Positions 1 to 9,024 are shown, numbered from the stretch's first letter. The stretch is DNA of 64,000 bases from Hyphomicrobiales bacterium (GCA_028868735.1 JAGWTW010000004.1:1-64000); one strand, 5' to 3'. The notes: a model not told the origin generated them from the sequence alone. Made by a program: numbers and translations.

Positions 1-541
1 TGAGCGGCGGCGCGCCGTAGACGACAGTCGCTTTCGCCTTGAGGTCCACGCCTTCGCGTAAGGCGGCGGCCTGAAGCAAGAGCCAGCTCTTGTCGAGCGG
101 TCCGCCGGCGACGCCGATCTTACGGCCGACGAGGTCCTTGATCGCATGGATCGGCGCATCCTTCGCCGTCATGACGGCGCCGATGCCGGTCGAATAGGGG
201 CGCATCGTCAGCTTTGCGCCGAGCGCGCGTTCGCGCGACACCCACAGCCAGTCGGAAACGATGATATCCGCAGAGCCCGCCGATATCGCAACCTTGCCGG
301 CGTCCGTAGAGGCGAGTTCGACGACGTCGAGATCGACGCCCGCGGCCTTGTCGAGTCCCCTGGCGCGAATGACGGCCATTTCCCACGCGACGGTGCCGGT
401 CTTTTGAATGGCGAGGCGAATGCGGTCGGCCGCCGATGCAGGCGCGCCGGCGCCGCACAGGGCGAGAACGCCGAGCGCAAGCCATATCTGCGACAGGCAA
501 GCGCGCGACCGCAGGTCTGACGGTCGCCGGTCAGCAGCCAT
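1..541 (-). CDS. ABC transporter substrate-binding protein, NitT/TauT-like (3' end beyond window)
   Basis: This frame runs open from an ATG at 541 to the window edge, so about 180 residues are visible and the C-terminus is missing. The N-terminus has a basic stretch, a hydrophobic core (WLALGVLALCGAG) and an Ala-Ser-Ala-Ala type cleavage site, so it is a periplasmic protein. The text after the signal (RLAIQKTGTVAWEMAVI, then GSADIIVSDWLWVSRER) matches periplasmic binding proteins of the NitT/TauT (SsuA/NMT1) fold. It is the last visible gene of the minus-strand lut-like operon, 82 bp behind the permease gene, so it probably supplies a second binding protein to that transporter or binds a metal-chelator ligand. 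The ligand cannot be read from sequence. Confidence 0.75.
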   Translation of the reverse strand, partial: MAADRRPSDLRSRACLSQIWLALGVLALCGAGAPASAADRIRLAIQKTGTVAWEMAVIRARGLDKAAGVDLDVVELASTDAGKVAISAGSADIIVSDWLWVSRERALGAKLTMRPYSTGIGAVMTAKDAPIHAIKDLVGRKIGVAGGPLDKSWLLLQAAALREGVDLKAKATVVYGAPPL

Positions 542-622
542 TTTTGCTTCCCTCGTCAAAGCGACAGAATACAGCCGCTTATATGCCGCTTGGAACGCGA
601 CCATTTGGCGCCTCGGCATGCT

Positions 623-1465
623 TCATTGCCCTTTTCGCACGAGCATGCCGCGGGCGGGATCATAGGCGACGATCGCGCCGCCCAGAAACACCACTGCGCA
701 GCCGAAGACGACGCCGAACGCGAGCGGGTCGAATTTCTCGTAGAAGGAAAAACGGATCAGCTCGACGGCGTGCGTGAATGGATTGGCCTGACAGACCCAG
801 TACAGCAAGGGGCTCGATTCCTGTACGCGCCAGAGCGGATAGAGCGCCGAGGAGGCAAAGAACATCGGGAAGATCACGAAGTTCATGACGCCCGCGAAAT
901 TCTCGAGCTGCCTGATGAGCGACGACAAGAGCATGCCGAGCGCGCCGAGCATGAGTCCTACCAGAATCAACGCCGGCAGCACGGTAAGATAGCCGAGCGG
1001 CGTCGGCGGCTCGATTTCCCAGAACCATGCGATCGCGAGATAGGCGTAGACTTGCAGCACCGAAACCGCTGCGCCGGCCGCGAGTTTGGAGGTGAGCACG
1101 AACCAGCGCGGCAGGGGACTGACCAGCATCGTGCGCATGTTTCCCATCTCGCGGTCGTAGACCATCGACAATGAAGACTGCATGCCGTTGAAAAGCTGGA
1201 TCATCGCCATCAGTCCAGGCGTGATATAGACCTCGTAGAGGACATAGGTGTCGTAGGGCGGGATGATCGAAATGCCGAGAACCTGACGGAATCCCGCCGC
1301 GAAGATGAAAAGCCATACGAGCGGCCGCACCAGCGCAGACACAAATCGCTCGCGTTGATGCACGAAGCGCAGCGCCTCGCGCCAGACCACGCCGTAGAGA
1401 CAGACGAGATATTGGCGTAGCGTGAAGCCGGCCGCCGGCTCGCTCTTGATCCCGATTTCCGTCAC
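623..1465 (-). CDS. lutF: ABC transporter permease, PedC/LutF type
   Basis: The product is 280 aa, starting at GTG 1465. It is an ABC-2 type membrane protein with about six hydrophobic segments, for example around residues 49-70, 110-140, 145-170 and 175-195, plus a C-terminal span (VVFGCAVVFLGGAIVAY). This is the 'alcohol ABC transporter, permease' family found beside PQQ alcohol dehydrogenases. The start codon overlaps the stop of the ATPase gene (GTGA), so the two are translationally coupled. In Methylorubrum extorquens the homologous permease belongs to the lut cluster, which moves lanthanides across the inner membrane. That role is inferred from family and from xoxF/pqq being nearby. The permease family is also compatible with export, so the direction of transport is not certain. 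Confidence 0.85.
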   Translation of the reverse strand: MTEIGIKSEPAAGFTLRQYLVCLYGVVWREALRFVHQRERFVSALVRPLVWLFIFAAGFRQVLGISIIPPYDTYVLYEVYITPGLMAMIQLFNGMQSSLSMVYDREMGNMRTMLVSPLPRWFVLTSKLAAGAAVSVLQVYAYLAIAWFWEIEPPTPLGYLTVLPALILVGLMLGALGMLLSSLIRQLENFAGVMNFVIFPMFFASSALYPLWRVQESSPLLYWVCQANPFTHAVELIRFSFYEKFDPLAFGVVFGCAVVFLGGAIVAYDPARGMLVRKGQ

Positions 1466-2217
1466 GCCGTGGCCTCCGCGCGCGCGCCGGTCAGACGCGT
1501 GAAAGCGTCGCCAATATTCCGCGCTCCGGCGTTTGCGATGACCGCCGCCGCCGGGCCTGCGGCGAGGACCTTTCCCTGGTGCAGCACGACGACATCGTCT
1601 GCGTCGCCGACCTCGTCGATCAGATGCGTGGTCCAGAGCACGCCGAGATTCTCGTTGCGCACGAGGCTGCGGACGTGGCCGATGATGTCAGCGCGGGCCT
1701 TGATGTCGAGGCCGACCGTCGGCTCGTCGAGGAGCATGAGACGCGGCCCGTGCAGAAGGGCGCGCGCAATCTCGACGCGGCGCATCTGCCCGCCGGAAAG
1801 CGCGCGGGCCTTGTCGCGCGCACGGTCGGCCATGGCGACGCGCTCGAGCGCAACAAGGCCGCGACGCGCAGCTTCGGTCGGTCCAATTCCGTGCAACGCG
1901 GCGTGATAGGCAAGGTTCTGCATGACAGAGAGATCGAGGTCGAGCGTGCGCGCCTGAAAGACGACGCCGAGACGTCGCAAAGCCTCGCCCGGTTCGCGCG
2001 CGACGTCATGACCGAATATGGCGATGCGGCCCTTGCGCGCCGCAAAGAGCCGCGTGACAAGCGAGAAGAGCGTGCTCTTGCCCGCGCCGTTGAGGCCGAG
2101 CAGAACCGTGAAGCTGCCGGGCGCCACAGAAAACGAAACCTCGTCGAGCGCCTTGCGTTGGCCGTAGGAATGGCTGACGCGCTCGACCGTCAATGCAGCC
2201 TCGGTCGTCCCGTTCAT
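1462..2217 (-). CDS. lutE: ABC transporter ATP-binding protein, PQQ-alcohol-dehydrogenase-associated (LutE type)
   Basis: The product is 251 aa from ATG 2217. The open frame extends further upstream, but that part lies inside the propeller gene. The nucleotide-binding domain shows Walker A GLNGAGKST, signature ALSGGQMRRVEIARAL, Walker B LMLLDEPTVGLD and the H-loop in WTTHLIDE. It energises the permease encoded next to it. The start overlaps the stop of the beta-propeller gene by 4 bp (ATGA) and its stop overlaps the permease GTG, so the operon is translated as a chain. The family is the ATPase subunit of the 'PQQ-dependent alcohol dehydrogenase' ABC system. By synteny with M. extorquens lut genes it is probably the motor of lanthanide import. 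Family call firm, substrate inferred. Confidence 0.88.
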   Translation of the reverse strand: MNGTTEAALTVERVSHSYGQRKALDEVSFSVAPGSFTVLLGLNGAGKSTLFSLVTRLFAARKGRIAIFGHDVAREPGEALRRLGVVFQARTLDLDLSVMQNLAYHAALHGIGPTEAARRGLVALERVAMADRARDKARALSGGQMRRVEIARALLHGPRLMLLDEPTVGLDIKARADIIGHVRSLVRNENLGVLWTTHLIDEVGDADDVVVLHQGKVLAAGPAAAVIANAGARNIGDAFTRLTGARAEATA

Positions 2218-3275
2218 TGCCGGGCCATTGCAACGCCCCATGGCAATTGTCCGACCTGCACGGATTTGACGACTTTCAGCGCGGCGACGTCGATGAAGGA
2301 GACGTCGTTGGAAACGCCATTGACTGCGAGCAAATATTTGTCGTCCGGCGTCAGTGCGAGTTGCCAAACGCGCTGACCGACCAGCAACAGCTTCTGCACC
2401 TTCTTCGACTGCACGTCGACGACCGCCACCCGATTGGCGGGCCCAAGCGCGACGAAGGCCGTCTTGCCGTCTTTCGTGAACCTGATCCCGACGGGCTGGA
2501 CATGTTCATTGACGAGTCCGGGCACATCGAACGTGATCTTGCCGGTCACCGCGTGCTTGTCGGGATCGATGACGCTGACGACGCCGCCGACTTCTGAGGA
2601 AACCCAGAGCTCCCTGCCGTCGGGCGTAAATTGCGCGTACCGCGGACGCGCGGCGACGAGGACGTTGGCGACTGTCTTCTTCGCATCGGGGTCGATGAAA
2701 TGGGCCATGTTCGTCGTCTCTGAAGTAGAGACGACGGTCTTTCCATCCGGCGAAACGGCGACGCCTTCCGGTTCGACGCCGACCGGGATCTGGGTCGTCG
2801 TCTTGTGCGTCTGCGCATCGATGATCGTGACGCGGTTGTCGTCTTCGTTGGCGACGTAGAGCCGCGTTCCATCGGGGCTCTGGGCGAGCTGTTCGGGATC
2901 GGGCGAGGCGATCTTCGCGGTGCGCTTGGCTGTCTTCGTATCGATCACGGCGACCGCGTCGTCGTCGCCGAGGCAGACGAAGATTTCTGCGCCGTCTTTC
3001 GAAACGACGATCCCGCGCGGCCTCTTGCCGACCGGAAAGGTCTTCGTCGTCTCCATCTTGTCCGTATCGATCACGGTAACAGAATCGCCTTTTTCGTTCG
3101 TCACGTAGGCTGTGAAAGCGGCGGCGGGCGTCGCGCAGTTCGCGAAGATCGCCGCCGGGATCACTCCCGTCATTGCGAGCGCGGCGAAACGATTCGCCCG
3201 CACGCGCGACGTGAGCCGTCGGTTCCGCGCGCCGCTTCGCGCGCCGGCCGCTTGTGGCTTTATTTCAGTTTGCAT
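2214..3275 (-). CDS. PQQ-dependent catabolism-associated YVTN beta-propeller protein
   Basis: The product is 353 aa from ATG 3275, which lies just inside the end of the upstream binding-protein gene (16-bp overlap). A long basic N-terminus precedes a hydrophobic signal segment (FAALAMTGVIPAAIFANC). The rest is a string of about seven YVTN/NHL-like repeats: AYVTNEKGDSVTVID, IFVCLGDDDAVAVID, LYVANEDDNRVTIID, LWVSSEVGGVVSVID, AFVALGPANRVAVVD and LLAVNGVSNDVSFID. These repeats form a periplasmic beta-propeller. Proteins of this family always sit in the same ABC operon beside PQQ dehydrogenases. The function is unproven, with a scaffold or metal/chelator-handling role most often suggested. A Cys (NCAT) near the signal end could make it a lipoprotein, but the lipobox is poor. 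Confidence 0.85.
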   Translation of the reverse strand: MQTEIKPQAAGARSGARNRRLTSRVRANRFAALAMTGVIPAAIFANCATPAAAFTAYVTNEKGDSVTVIDTDKMETTKTFPVGKRPRGIVVSKDGAEIFVCLGDDDAVAVIDTKTAKRTAKIASPDPEQLAQSPDGTRLYVANEDDNRVTIIDAQTHKTTTQIPVGVEPEGVAVSPDGKTVVSTSETTNMAHFIDPDAKKTVANVLVAARPRYAQFTPDGRELWVSSEVGGVVSVIDPDKHAVTGKITFDVPGLVNEHVQPVGIRFTKDGKTAFVALGPANRVAVVDVQSKKVQKLLLVGQRVWQLALTPDDKYLLAVNGVSNDVSFIDVAALKVVKSVQVGQLPWGVAMARQ

Positions 3276-4444
3276 GTCGTCTCCGGCCGGTCGCGGCCCA
3301 GCGTATCGAGCGTCGATGTCTGGTGCAAAAAGCCTTCCTGCGGTGAAACCGAGACGATGGTGCGGCCGTCGCCAAGAAGGATCGGCTGGCGCAGCTGCAG
3401 GTTCCACGGCCGCACCGTCAGCTTCTGTCCCTTGAAGGCGGCGATCTCGAAATCGGGGCCGGCCATGTAGGCGGCGATCGCTTTCGGATCGGCGCTCGAC
3501 GTTCGCGTCGCTGCCTCGCCGAACATGCGCATCGCCGTCCACGCCTGCGCGTCGAGCGCGCGCATCGGGCGCTTGAACCTGCGATAGAAGCGGTTTTGCA
3601 ACTGCGCGCCGCCCCACTGGTCGAACGACGGATCCCAGCTCTCCGGCACAAGTCCGGCGGAGCCTGCGACCGGGCGCGGGTCCCATGTGCGGTATGGCAG
3701 ATAGCCGGCGAATACGTCGCTCTCGTCCGCGGCGACGAGCACGTCGTAGCTCGGCGCATTCTGGGTTGCGACCGGCATCTGCCGCTGCACCTGGACGACG
3801 CCGGAGTCGGACGATCTGCCGCCGCCCGTGTCGGCGAAGGTACGTTCCTCGACGATCTTGGCGCCGAATTTTTTCGCCGCGCGACGATAGGCGTCTGCCA
3901 GCGCCTCGTCCTGCGGATGCGAGCCCTTGACCAGCAGCCATTTGCGCCATTGCTTCCAGACGAGATATTGCGCGAGTCCGTCTGCGAGCATTCCGCGCGA
4001 GGGCGCCGAATGGAATGCGTTTGCGCGACAGTCTTCTTCCCGCAGGTTTTCGTCCGGCGCGCCGGAATTGATGAAGATCATACCGCGCGGCTTCCCCGCG
4101 TCGACCGCTTTCAGAAAGCGATCTGCCGGCAGGTCGGCGATAACAAGCAGCGCGCCGGCGTCGGCGAACTTCGTCACAGCCTGCGCAATGTCGTCGTCAG
4201 CAGTGAGGGGCGCGTCGATGGTTTCGAACTTCTGGTTGGTGAACTGGCCTGTTGTGTTGTCGTCGTCGGCGCCCAGCTCCGCGCCCGCCAGCGTCTCGTC
4301 TTCGGCGGGCGTATCGAGGATCGATATGGTCTCGCGATTGTGCGGCTGGCGCAGCACGCCGACCTTGACCGTGAGCGGATCGGCCGCGCGCGCGAGCGAA
4401 AACAGCGCCAGGAACGCGCAAGCGGCGAGCATCGAACGGTTCAA
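3260..4444 (-). CDS. lutA: ABC transporter substrate-binding protein, PQQ-dependent alcohol dehydrogenase system (LutA type)
   Basis: The product is 394 aa. The start is probably TTG 4444, because a strong GGGAGG lies six bases before it. An in-frame ATG four codons later would cut the signal peptide. Signal peptide residues 1-20 end in LARA-AD. The mature protein has the type I periplasmic binding fold (LIV-like), beginning TVKVGVLRQPHNRETIS, with an acidic stretch (GADDDNTT) and VLVAADESDVFAGYLPY. This matches the binding-protein family that accompanies PQQ alcohol dehydrogenases, equivalent to the lut periplasmic binding protein. It is the first gene of the five-gene operon, 82 bp after the TonB-receptor stop. 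Ligand inferred to be a lanthanide or its carrier. Confidence 0.85.
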   Translation of the reverse strand: MNRSMLAACAFLALFSLARAADPLTVKVGVLRQPHNRETISILDTPAEDETLAGAELGADDDNTTGQFTNQKFETIDAPLTADDDIAQAVTKFADAGALLVIADLPADRFLKAVDAGKPRGMIFINSGAPDENLREEDCRANAFHSAPSRGMLADGLAQYLVWKQWRKWLLVKGSHPQDEALADAYRRAAKKFGAKIVEERTFADTGGGRSSDSGVVQVQRQMPVATQNAPSYDVLVAADESDVFAGYLPYRTWDPRPVAGSAGLVPESWDPSFDQWGGAQLQNRFYRRFKRPMRALDAQAWTAMRMFGEAATRTSSADPKAIAAYMAGPDFEIAAFKGQKLTVRPWNLQLRQPILLGDGRTIVSVSPQEGFLHQTSTLDTLGRDRPETTCKLK

Positions 4445-4526
4445 TTTTTCCTCCCGCGCCAGACTGACGCGTCATGCGCCGCCGATCAAGCGCGACGGCG
4501 GTCAATCCGGCTAAAGGAGGAGGCGC

Positions 4527-6830
4527 TCAGAAGGCGTATTTCGCGCCGATATAGGCCGAGAGCGGCGGCGCCAGCGAAACGGAGCGCGGGTTGACGAAAG
4601 GCGCGAAGGCGATCTGCGTCGTGTTGAAGAAGGTTCCGAAGGTCGCAGGCCGCGCGTTCAGCGCGTTTTCGACGATTCCGTAGATCTGGAGCCCTTTCGT
4701 CAGCTGGTAGGAGGTCCGCAGGTTGACCAGCGCATAGCCTGACGTCCGACCGAAGAGGTTGATCTCGTCGCCGCGGACGTAGGATCCGGACGCATAGGTC
4801 ACATCGCCGCCGATCTTCCATTGCGGCGTGACCGCGTAATCGGCGCCGGCCTTCAGACGGTGCGCCGGAACGCTGGCAAGACGCGCGCCGGGCGTGACCA
4901 TCACCGAGCCGAGGCCGAGCGCGATCGCCAGGGGGTTGTTGGGCGAACCGAGTCGCACCGCATCGCGGAAAGTCGCGTCGGTGAGCGTGTAGTTCGCATA
5001 GGCCGTGAGCCGGTCGTCGCGATAGGTCAGGCTCGCCTCGACGCCCTGCCTGCGCGTATGGCCGGCGTTGACGAAATAGCCGAGGCCGGTGATTGCGCTG
5101 GGCACGTTCAGAATGTCGTCGGAATTGAGCGTGCGATAGAGCCCCGCCTGCCATTCGAATTTCCCCGGCGCCAGCCGCGCGAGCGTGAAATTCCCGCGCA
5201 AACCGGCCTCGACCGTGCGCGAAACCACCTGTTTCAGCGGCGGGTCCGACACGAGGAAATTGTCGATCATACAGGGGCGGGAAGCATCCGCGCAGCCGAG
5301 TTCGAGCGGCGTCGGCGCGCGATTGGCCTCGGCGTAATCGGCGTAAATCGAAAGGTCGGGCGTCAGCTTGAACGTCGCGCCCGCGCTCGGGTTGAAGCGG
5401 CCATAGATTCCGCCGCCGTTGAGCGCGGTCGTGAGCCGATCGTAGAGGCCGATCTTCGCGAGATTGTAACGGCCGCCGACCGTGACGGTCAGGCGCCCGG
5501 TGACGTCGAACGCGTCCTGCGCATAGACGCCGTAATAGGTATTGCTCGCTTTCAGCGATACGGGCTGGACGTCGTTCGCTGGCTCGTTGTTCATCCAGGG
5601 CAGGCCGGCGACGACGAGATTAGGCAGCAAAAGTCCGATCTGCTCACTGGCGTCGAACTTCGTCCAGCCGCGATCGAGCGATGCGCCGATGGTCAGGCGA
5701 TTGCCGTGTTCGAAAGTCCCGTCGGTATTCGTTGCTTGCGCGCTCGCGCCGACCGTGCGCGACCGCGTCCATGTGCGGTCGAGGGCGCTGTAGGACGCGC
5801 CGGGAACGAAGTCGGGAATGCTCGTCGCATTGCCATTGCCATCGCAGAGCGTCGCGCCGGCGCAGGACTGGAAATCGGTCGTGTTGCCGTCGACATGGGC
5901 CTGGTCGAAGGCGCGATAGTAGGCGTTCGCCTTCGCCTTCCACGTCGGCGAAATGTCGAATGCGCCGTTGAGCGCGAATTGCGCCAGCGTATTTTTCGTG
6001 GTCTGCGGCGACGTATAGATCGCGCGCGGGTCGATGTTGATCATGTCGACGGGCGCCGGTCCCGACGCGCCGAACCTGTTCGAGGCGAGCCCGAGCGTCG
6101 CGTGGATTTCGGCGCCCTCGGCGCGGTAGCCGATATCGCCGTAGAGGCGGCGGATCGTCGTCGGCGAGAAATAGCGCCAGCCGTTGTCGCCCACGCCTTC
6201 GAGCGCGAGATACGACGACCAATTGTCCTTCTGAACGCCCCATTGCATCGAGCCTTGCCGCCGCATCCGCGATCCGAAGCGGGCGTCGATCTCGAGCCCC
6301 TGCCACGAGAAACCGTTCTTCATGTCGATCGTCACGGCGCCGCCGATCGCATTGAGGCCGAAGACGGGATTGGCGCCGAGAACGGTGGTGCGGTCGATCG
6401 CGACAGTCGGAATGAGATCCCAGTTGACCGTATCGCCCCAGGCTTCGTTGATGCGGACGCCGTTCTGGTAGACCGCGACGCCTTGCGGCGTACCGACGAC
6501 CGGCGATGCGGAAAAACCGCGATAGTCGACCGCGGGCTGAAATGCGTTGCCGGTCGTATCGATGATCGTCACGCCCGGCGCGCGCCTGGCGAGCGCCTCG
6601 GCGAGGCCGTCCTGTTTCGTCTCCGCAATATCCTGCGAATCGAACGTATGGACCGCCGCGGGAACTTTCTCGCGCAACACGCCCGTGTCGGGCGCGGCGA
6701 GCGGAGAATCCGCGACGACCTCGATCGTCTGCAGCGTCTCCGTCCTGCCGGCGGGCGCGCTCTGGGCCAGCGCCGTGCGCGGGATGACCGCGGTCGAGGC
6801 CAGGAACGAGAGGAGAATCTTGGTCTTCAC
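4527..6830 (-). CDS. lutH: TonB-dependent outer membrane receptor (LutH-like)
   Basis: The product is 767 aa from GTG 6830, which gives a clean signal peptide (VKTKILLSFLAS... ending ALAQS). An in-frame TTG four codons earlier is less likely. The mature N-terminus carries a TonB-box-like segment (LQTIEVVADS), then a plug domain (residues about 50-170, with GVAVYQNGVRINEAWGD and LNAIGGAVTIDM), then a beta-barrel ending in the terminal Phe of KYAF. Length and layout are normal for the family. Its place ahead of the ABC operon, with tonB, pqq and xoxF nearby, matches LutH, the lanthanophore receptor of M. extorquens. The substrate is inferred, and siderophore or other chelates remain possible. 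A terminator-like hairpin sits directly in front of the start codon. Confidence 0.85.
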   Translation of the reverse strand: MKTKILLSFLASTAVIPRTALAQSAPAGRTETLQTIEVVADSPLAAPDTGVLREKVPAAVHTFDSQDIAETKQDGLAEALARRAPGVTIIDTTGNAFQPAVDYRGFSASPVVGTPQGVAVYQNGVRINEAWGDTVNWDLIPTVAIDRTTVLGANPVFGLNAIGGAVTIDMKNGFSWQGLEIDARFGSRMRRQGSMQWGVQKDNWSSYLALEGVGDNGWRYFSPTTIRRLYGDIGYRAEGAEIHATLGLASNRFGASGPAPVDMINIDPRAIYTSPQTTKNTLAQFALNGAFDISPTWKAKANAYYRAFDQAHVDGNTTDFQSCAGATLCDGNGNATSIPDFVPGASYSALDRTWTRSRTVGASAQATNTDGTFEHGNRLTIGASLDRGWTKFDASEQIGLLLPNLVVAGLPWMNNEPANDVQPVSLKASNTYYGVYAQDAFDVTGRLTVTVGGRYNLAKIGLYDRLTTALNGGGIYGRFNPSAGATFKLTPDLSIYADYAEANRAPTPLELGCADASRPCMIDNFLVSDPPLKQVVSRTVEAGLRGNFTLARLAPGKFEWQAGLYRTLNSDDILNVPSAITGLGYFVNAGHTRRQGVEASLTYRDDRLTAYANYTLTDATFRDAVRLGSPNNPLAIALGLGSVMVTPGARLASVPAHRLKAGADYAVTPQWKIGGDVTYASGSYVRGDEINLFGRTSGYALVNLRTSYQLTKGLQIYGIVENALNARPATFGTFFNTTQIAFAPFVNPRSVSLAPPLSAYIGAKYAF

Positions 6831-6840
6831 GGGCCCAGAC

Positions 6841-6879
6841 AAAAAAATCAGGCCTTTCGCCGCAAGTGGACGAAAGGCC
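6841..6879 (-). terminator. Intrinsic-terminator-like hairpin just upstream of the TonB-receptor start
   Basis: On the minus strand a perfect 9-bp stem (GGCCTTTCG / CGAAAGGCC, 6871-6879 with 6851-6859) encloses an 11-nt loop. It is followed by TGA and seven T (6841-6847). It lies after the kinase stop (6983) and ends ten bases before the receptor GTG at 6830. It may simply terminate the kinase message. No promoter fits between it and the receptor start, so receptor mRNA must read through it, and it could act as an attenuator. Confidence 0.75.
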
Positions 6880-6982
6880 GAGGCGAGGAATAGCGGTGAC
6901 CCGCTGGCCGCAGGAAAGCAAGGAAATCACGGGGTTTCAATCGCGGCTTTTCCCGAAACGGCTTCCAAAAATTCCCGAGCGC

Positions 6983-8299
6983 TCAAGCGGCGGTCAGCGG
7001 CAAATCCGCGGTGAGAACTGTCCCCCCGGCTGCGCCCTTCACGAGCGCCAGCGTACCGCCGAGCGCGGCGATTCTCTCGTTCATGCCCTTGAGGCCAAAT
7101 CCACGCGGCGCGTCGGGATCGAAGCCCGCGCCATCGTCGGCGACGCGCACTGAAAGGCGCCGCCCGCTTTGCGCGACGGCGATCTCGACGCGTCGTGCGC
7201 CGGCGTGCCGCGCGACGTTGGTGAGCGCTTCCTGCACGATGCGATAGACGGTGAGGGCGATCGTCTCGTCGAGCGTGTCGGCGACCGGCGCGACGTCGAG
7301 CGAAGCTTCGATCGAAGCGGCGGACTGCCGCCAGTTGTCGATGAGCGCGCCGAGCGCGGCGGACAGTCCGAATTCGTCGAGGGCGGCAGGCCGCAACTGC
7401 CCGAGGATGCGGCGGTTGATCTGCTGCAGCGCCTCGACCTGGGCGGCGGTCGCGTCGACCGCTGCGCCGACAGCGGCCGGCTCCGCGCCGGTTTGCGCCT
7501 TGCGCGCCAGCGCCGAGAGTCCCGCGCGAATTGCGAAGAGCGTGGGGCCGAATTCGTCGTGCAGGTTGCGCGCGATTTCGCGCCGCTCCTCGTCCTGCAC
7601 GTGGACGATGCGCTGGCCGAGGCTGCGGTTTTCGCGTGCGAGCGTTTCCAGCCGTTCGCTCAATGCGTTCAATCGTTTGGCCATGCCCGCAAAGTCGCTC
7701 GGGCCTTCCAGCGGAAGGCGCACGTCGTAGGCGCCGCGGGCAAGACGCTCGAGACCGCCGGACATGCGCCCCACCGGCCGGAGCGAGCGCGTCACGAGGA
7801 AACCCATCAAGGCGAATGTCGCGAGCGCCATCGCGGCGCCGCCGAGGCTGAAGCGCCAGAAATCCTCCCAGATCTCGGCGACTTCGTCCTCCGGATTGGT
7901 CTCGATGACGATCGCGCCCGCAAGACCCGCCGGATGGAGCGGAATGCGCGTGACGGTCGGGCGGGCATCGATCACGCGCTCGAACCATTCGGGCGCGCGA
8001 TGGTCGAGCGTGCGCGGCTCTGAGGCGCCCGCGCGGTCGAGATAGATGCGGACGTGCCGAAGGTTCGCGAAATCGGCGAGCAGCCGCTCGAGCGCTGCGG
8101 CTGGCGCGCCGGATTGCGGGAGGCCGGCGAGCGCCGTCTCCACGAATTCGCGGGAAATGCGGGTCGCGCTCTCGGCTTCCGCGCGCACGCGCGGGCCGGC
8201 CGACAGCACGAGCGCGGCAAGGCCCAGCAGAAAGCCGGCTGCGAGCAGGGCCGCAAACAAGGCAAGCAGGCGCGCGCGAAGGGAGAGGCCGGTACGCAT
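6983..8299 (-). CDS. Sensor histidine kinase, NarX/UhpB-like (HisKA_3), lut/xox-adjacent
   Basis: The product is 438 aa from ATG 8299. A TTG seven codons earlier (8320) is an alternative. Two membrane spans (about 11-33 and 151-171) bracket a periplasmic sensor region of about 115 residues, followed by a HAMP segment. A HisKA_3 dimerisation domain carries the phospho-acceptor His at about residue 247 (ARNLHDEFG). The C-terminal ATPase domain shows EALTNVARHAG, VADDGAGF and GFGLKGMNER. It is divergent from the LuxR-type response regulator at 8404, its likely partner. Related kinases (MoxY/MxaY of Paracoccus, PedS2 of Pseudomonas) control methanol or PQQ-dehydrogenase genes, and PedS2 senses lanthanides. 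That role here is inferred from location. Confidence 0.85.
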   Translation of the reverse strand: MRTGLSLRARLLALFAALLAAGFLLGLAALVLSAGPRVRAEAESATRISREFVETALAGLPQSGAPAAALERLLADFANLRHVRIYLDRAGASEPRTLDHRAPEWFERVIDARPTVTRIPLHPAGLAGAIVIETNPEDEVAEIWEDFWRFSLGGAAMALATFALMGFLVTRSLRPVGRMSGGLERLARGAYDVRLPLEGPSDFAGMAKRLNALSERLETLARENRSLGQRIVHVQDEERREIARNLHDEFGPTLFAIRAGLSALARKAQTGAEPAAVGAAVDATAAQVEALQQINRRILGQLRPAALDEFGLSAALGALIDNWRQSAASIEASLDVAPVADTLDETIALTVYRIVQEALTNVARHAGARRVEIAVAQSGRRLSVRVADDGAGFDPDAPRGFGLKGMNERIAALGGTLALVKGAAGGTVLTADLPLTAA

Positions 8300-8403
8300 G
8301 ACGCTTTCGTCAATCCTCAATCAGTCCAATTTGCGCGCGGTTCGCCGCGATTGACCTTGTCGCGGACCGCGCCCAGAATCCCCGCCGGGAGGAAAAACGC
8401 AAC

Positions 8404-9024
8404 ATGCGCGTGCTGATCGTCGACGATCATCCGATCGTCGTCTCCGGCTGCCGCGCCATGCTGGCCGGCGAAACCGACGTCGAGGTGTTCGACGCGGGCG
8501 ACGCCGAGCGCGCCTATTCCAGCTATTTCGAAATCGAGCCCGACATCGCCGTCGTCGACATCAATCTGCCGGGCGTGACGGGCCTCGAACTGGCGCGCCG
8601 CATCCTGCGCCGCGATCCCGGCGCCCGCATTCTCGTGTTCAGCATGAACGACGATCCGCTCTATGCGACGCGCGCGATCGACTGCGGCGCGAAGGGCTAT
8701 ATTACAAAAAACGACGATCCCTCGGCCTTCGTCGAGGCGGTGCGCACCGTCGCGGACGGCAGAACCTATCTTCCGCCCGAAATCGCACGACGGCTCGCCT
8801 TCCAACGCCATGCGCCGGACGCTTCGCCGCTGGCGGCGATCACCGGCCGCGAACTCGAAATCATGCAGTTGCTCGGCAAGGGCCGCAGCCTCGCCGAAAT
8901 CGCGCACGACGTGCGCGTATCCTACAAAACCGTCGCCAACACCTGCGCGCTCCTGAAACGCAAGCTCGGCGCCCGCACGACGGCCGATCTCGTGCGCATG
9001 GCGGTCGAAAGGCGGCTCGCATGA
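8404..9024 (+). CDS. Response regulator, NarL/FixJ (LuxR) family
   Basis: The product is 206 aa. ATG 8404 follows a good ribosome site (GGGAGG, about ten bases upstream). The receiver domain has the acidic pair at D7-D8, the phosphorylated Asp at residue 52 (VVDINLPG) and Lys in GAKGYITKND. The C-terminal LuxR-type helix-turn-helix spans about 140-206 (LTGRELE-like ITGRELEIM, SLAEIAHDVRVSYKTV). It pairs with the divergent histidine kinase 105 bp away. Regulators of this type (MoxX, PedR, ExaE) activate PQQ-dehydrogenase systems, so xoxF, pqqA or the TonB receptor are plausible targets. The target genes cannot be confirmed from the sequence alone. Confidence 0.88.
   Translation: MRVLIVDDHPIVVSGCRAMLAGETDVEVFDAGDAERAYSSYFEIEPDIAVVDINLPGVTGLELARRILRRDPGARILVFSMNDDPLYATRAIDCGAKGYITKNDDPSAFVEAVRTVADGRTYLPPEIARRLAFQRHAPDASPLAAITGRELEIMQLLGKGRSLAEIAHDVRVSYKTVANTCALLKRKLGARTTADLVRMAVERRLA

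Noticed and set aside
4479-4501. CCGCCG/CGGCGG inverted repeat as terminator after the SBP promoter region
   Set aside because: The stem is only 6 bp with an 11-base loop and no T-run, and such repeats are expected by chance at this GC content.
4821-6893. A 690-codon open frame on the plus strand
   Set aside because: It is antisense to the TonB-dependent receptor. The product is Arg-rich with no fold, a by-product of high GC content.
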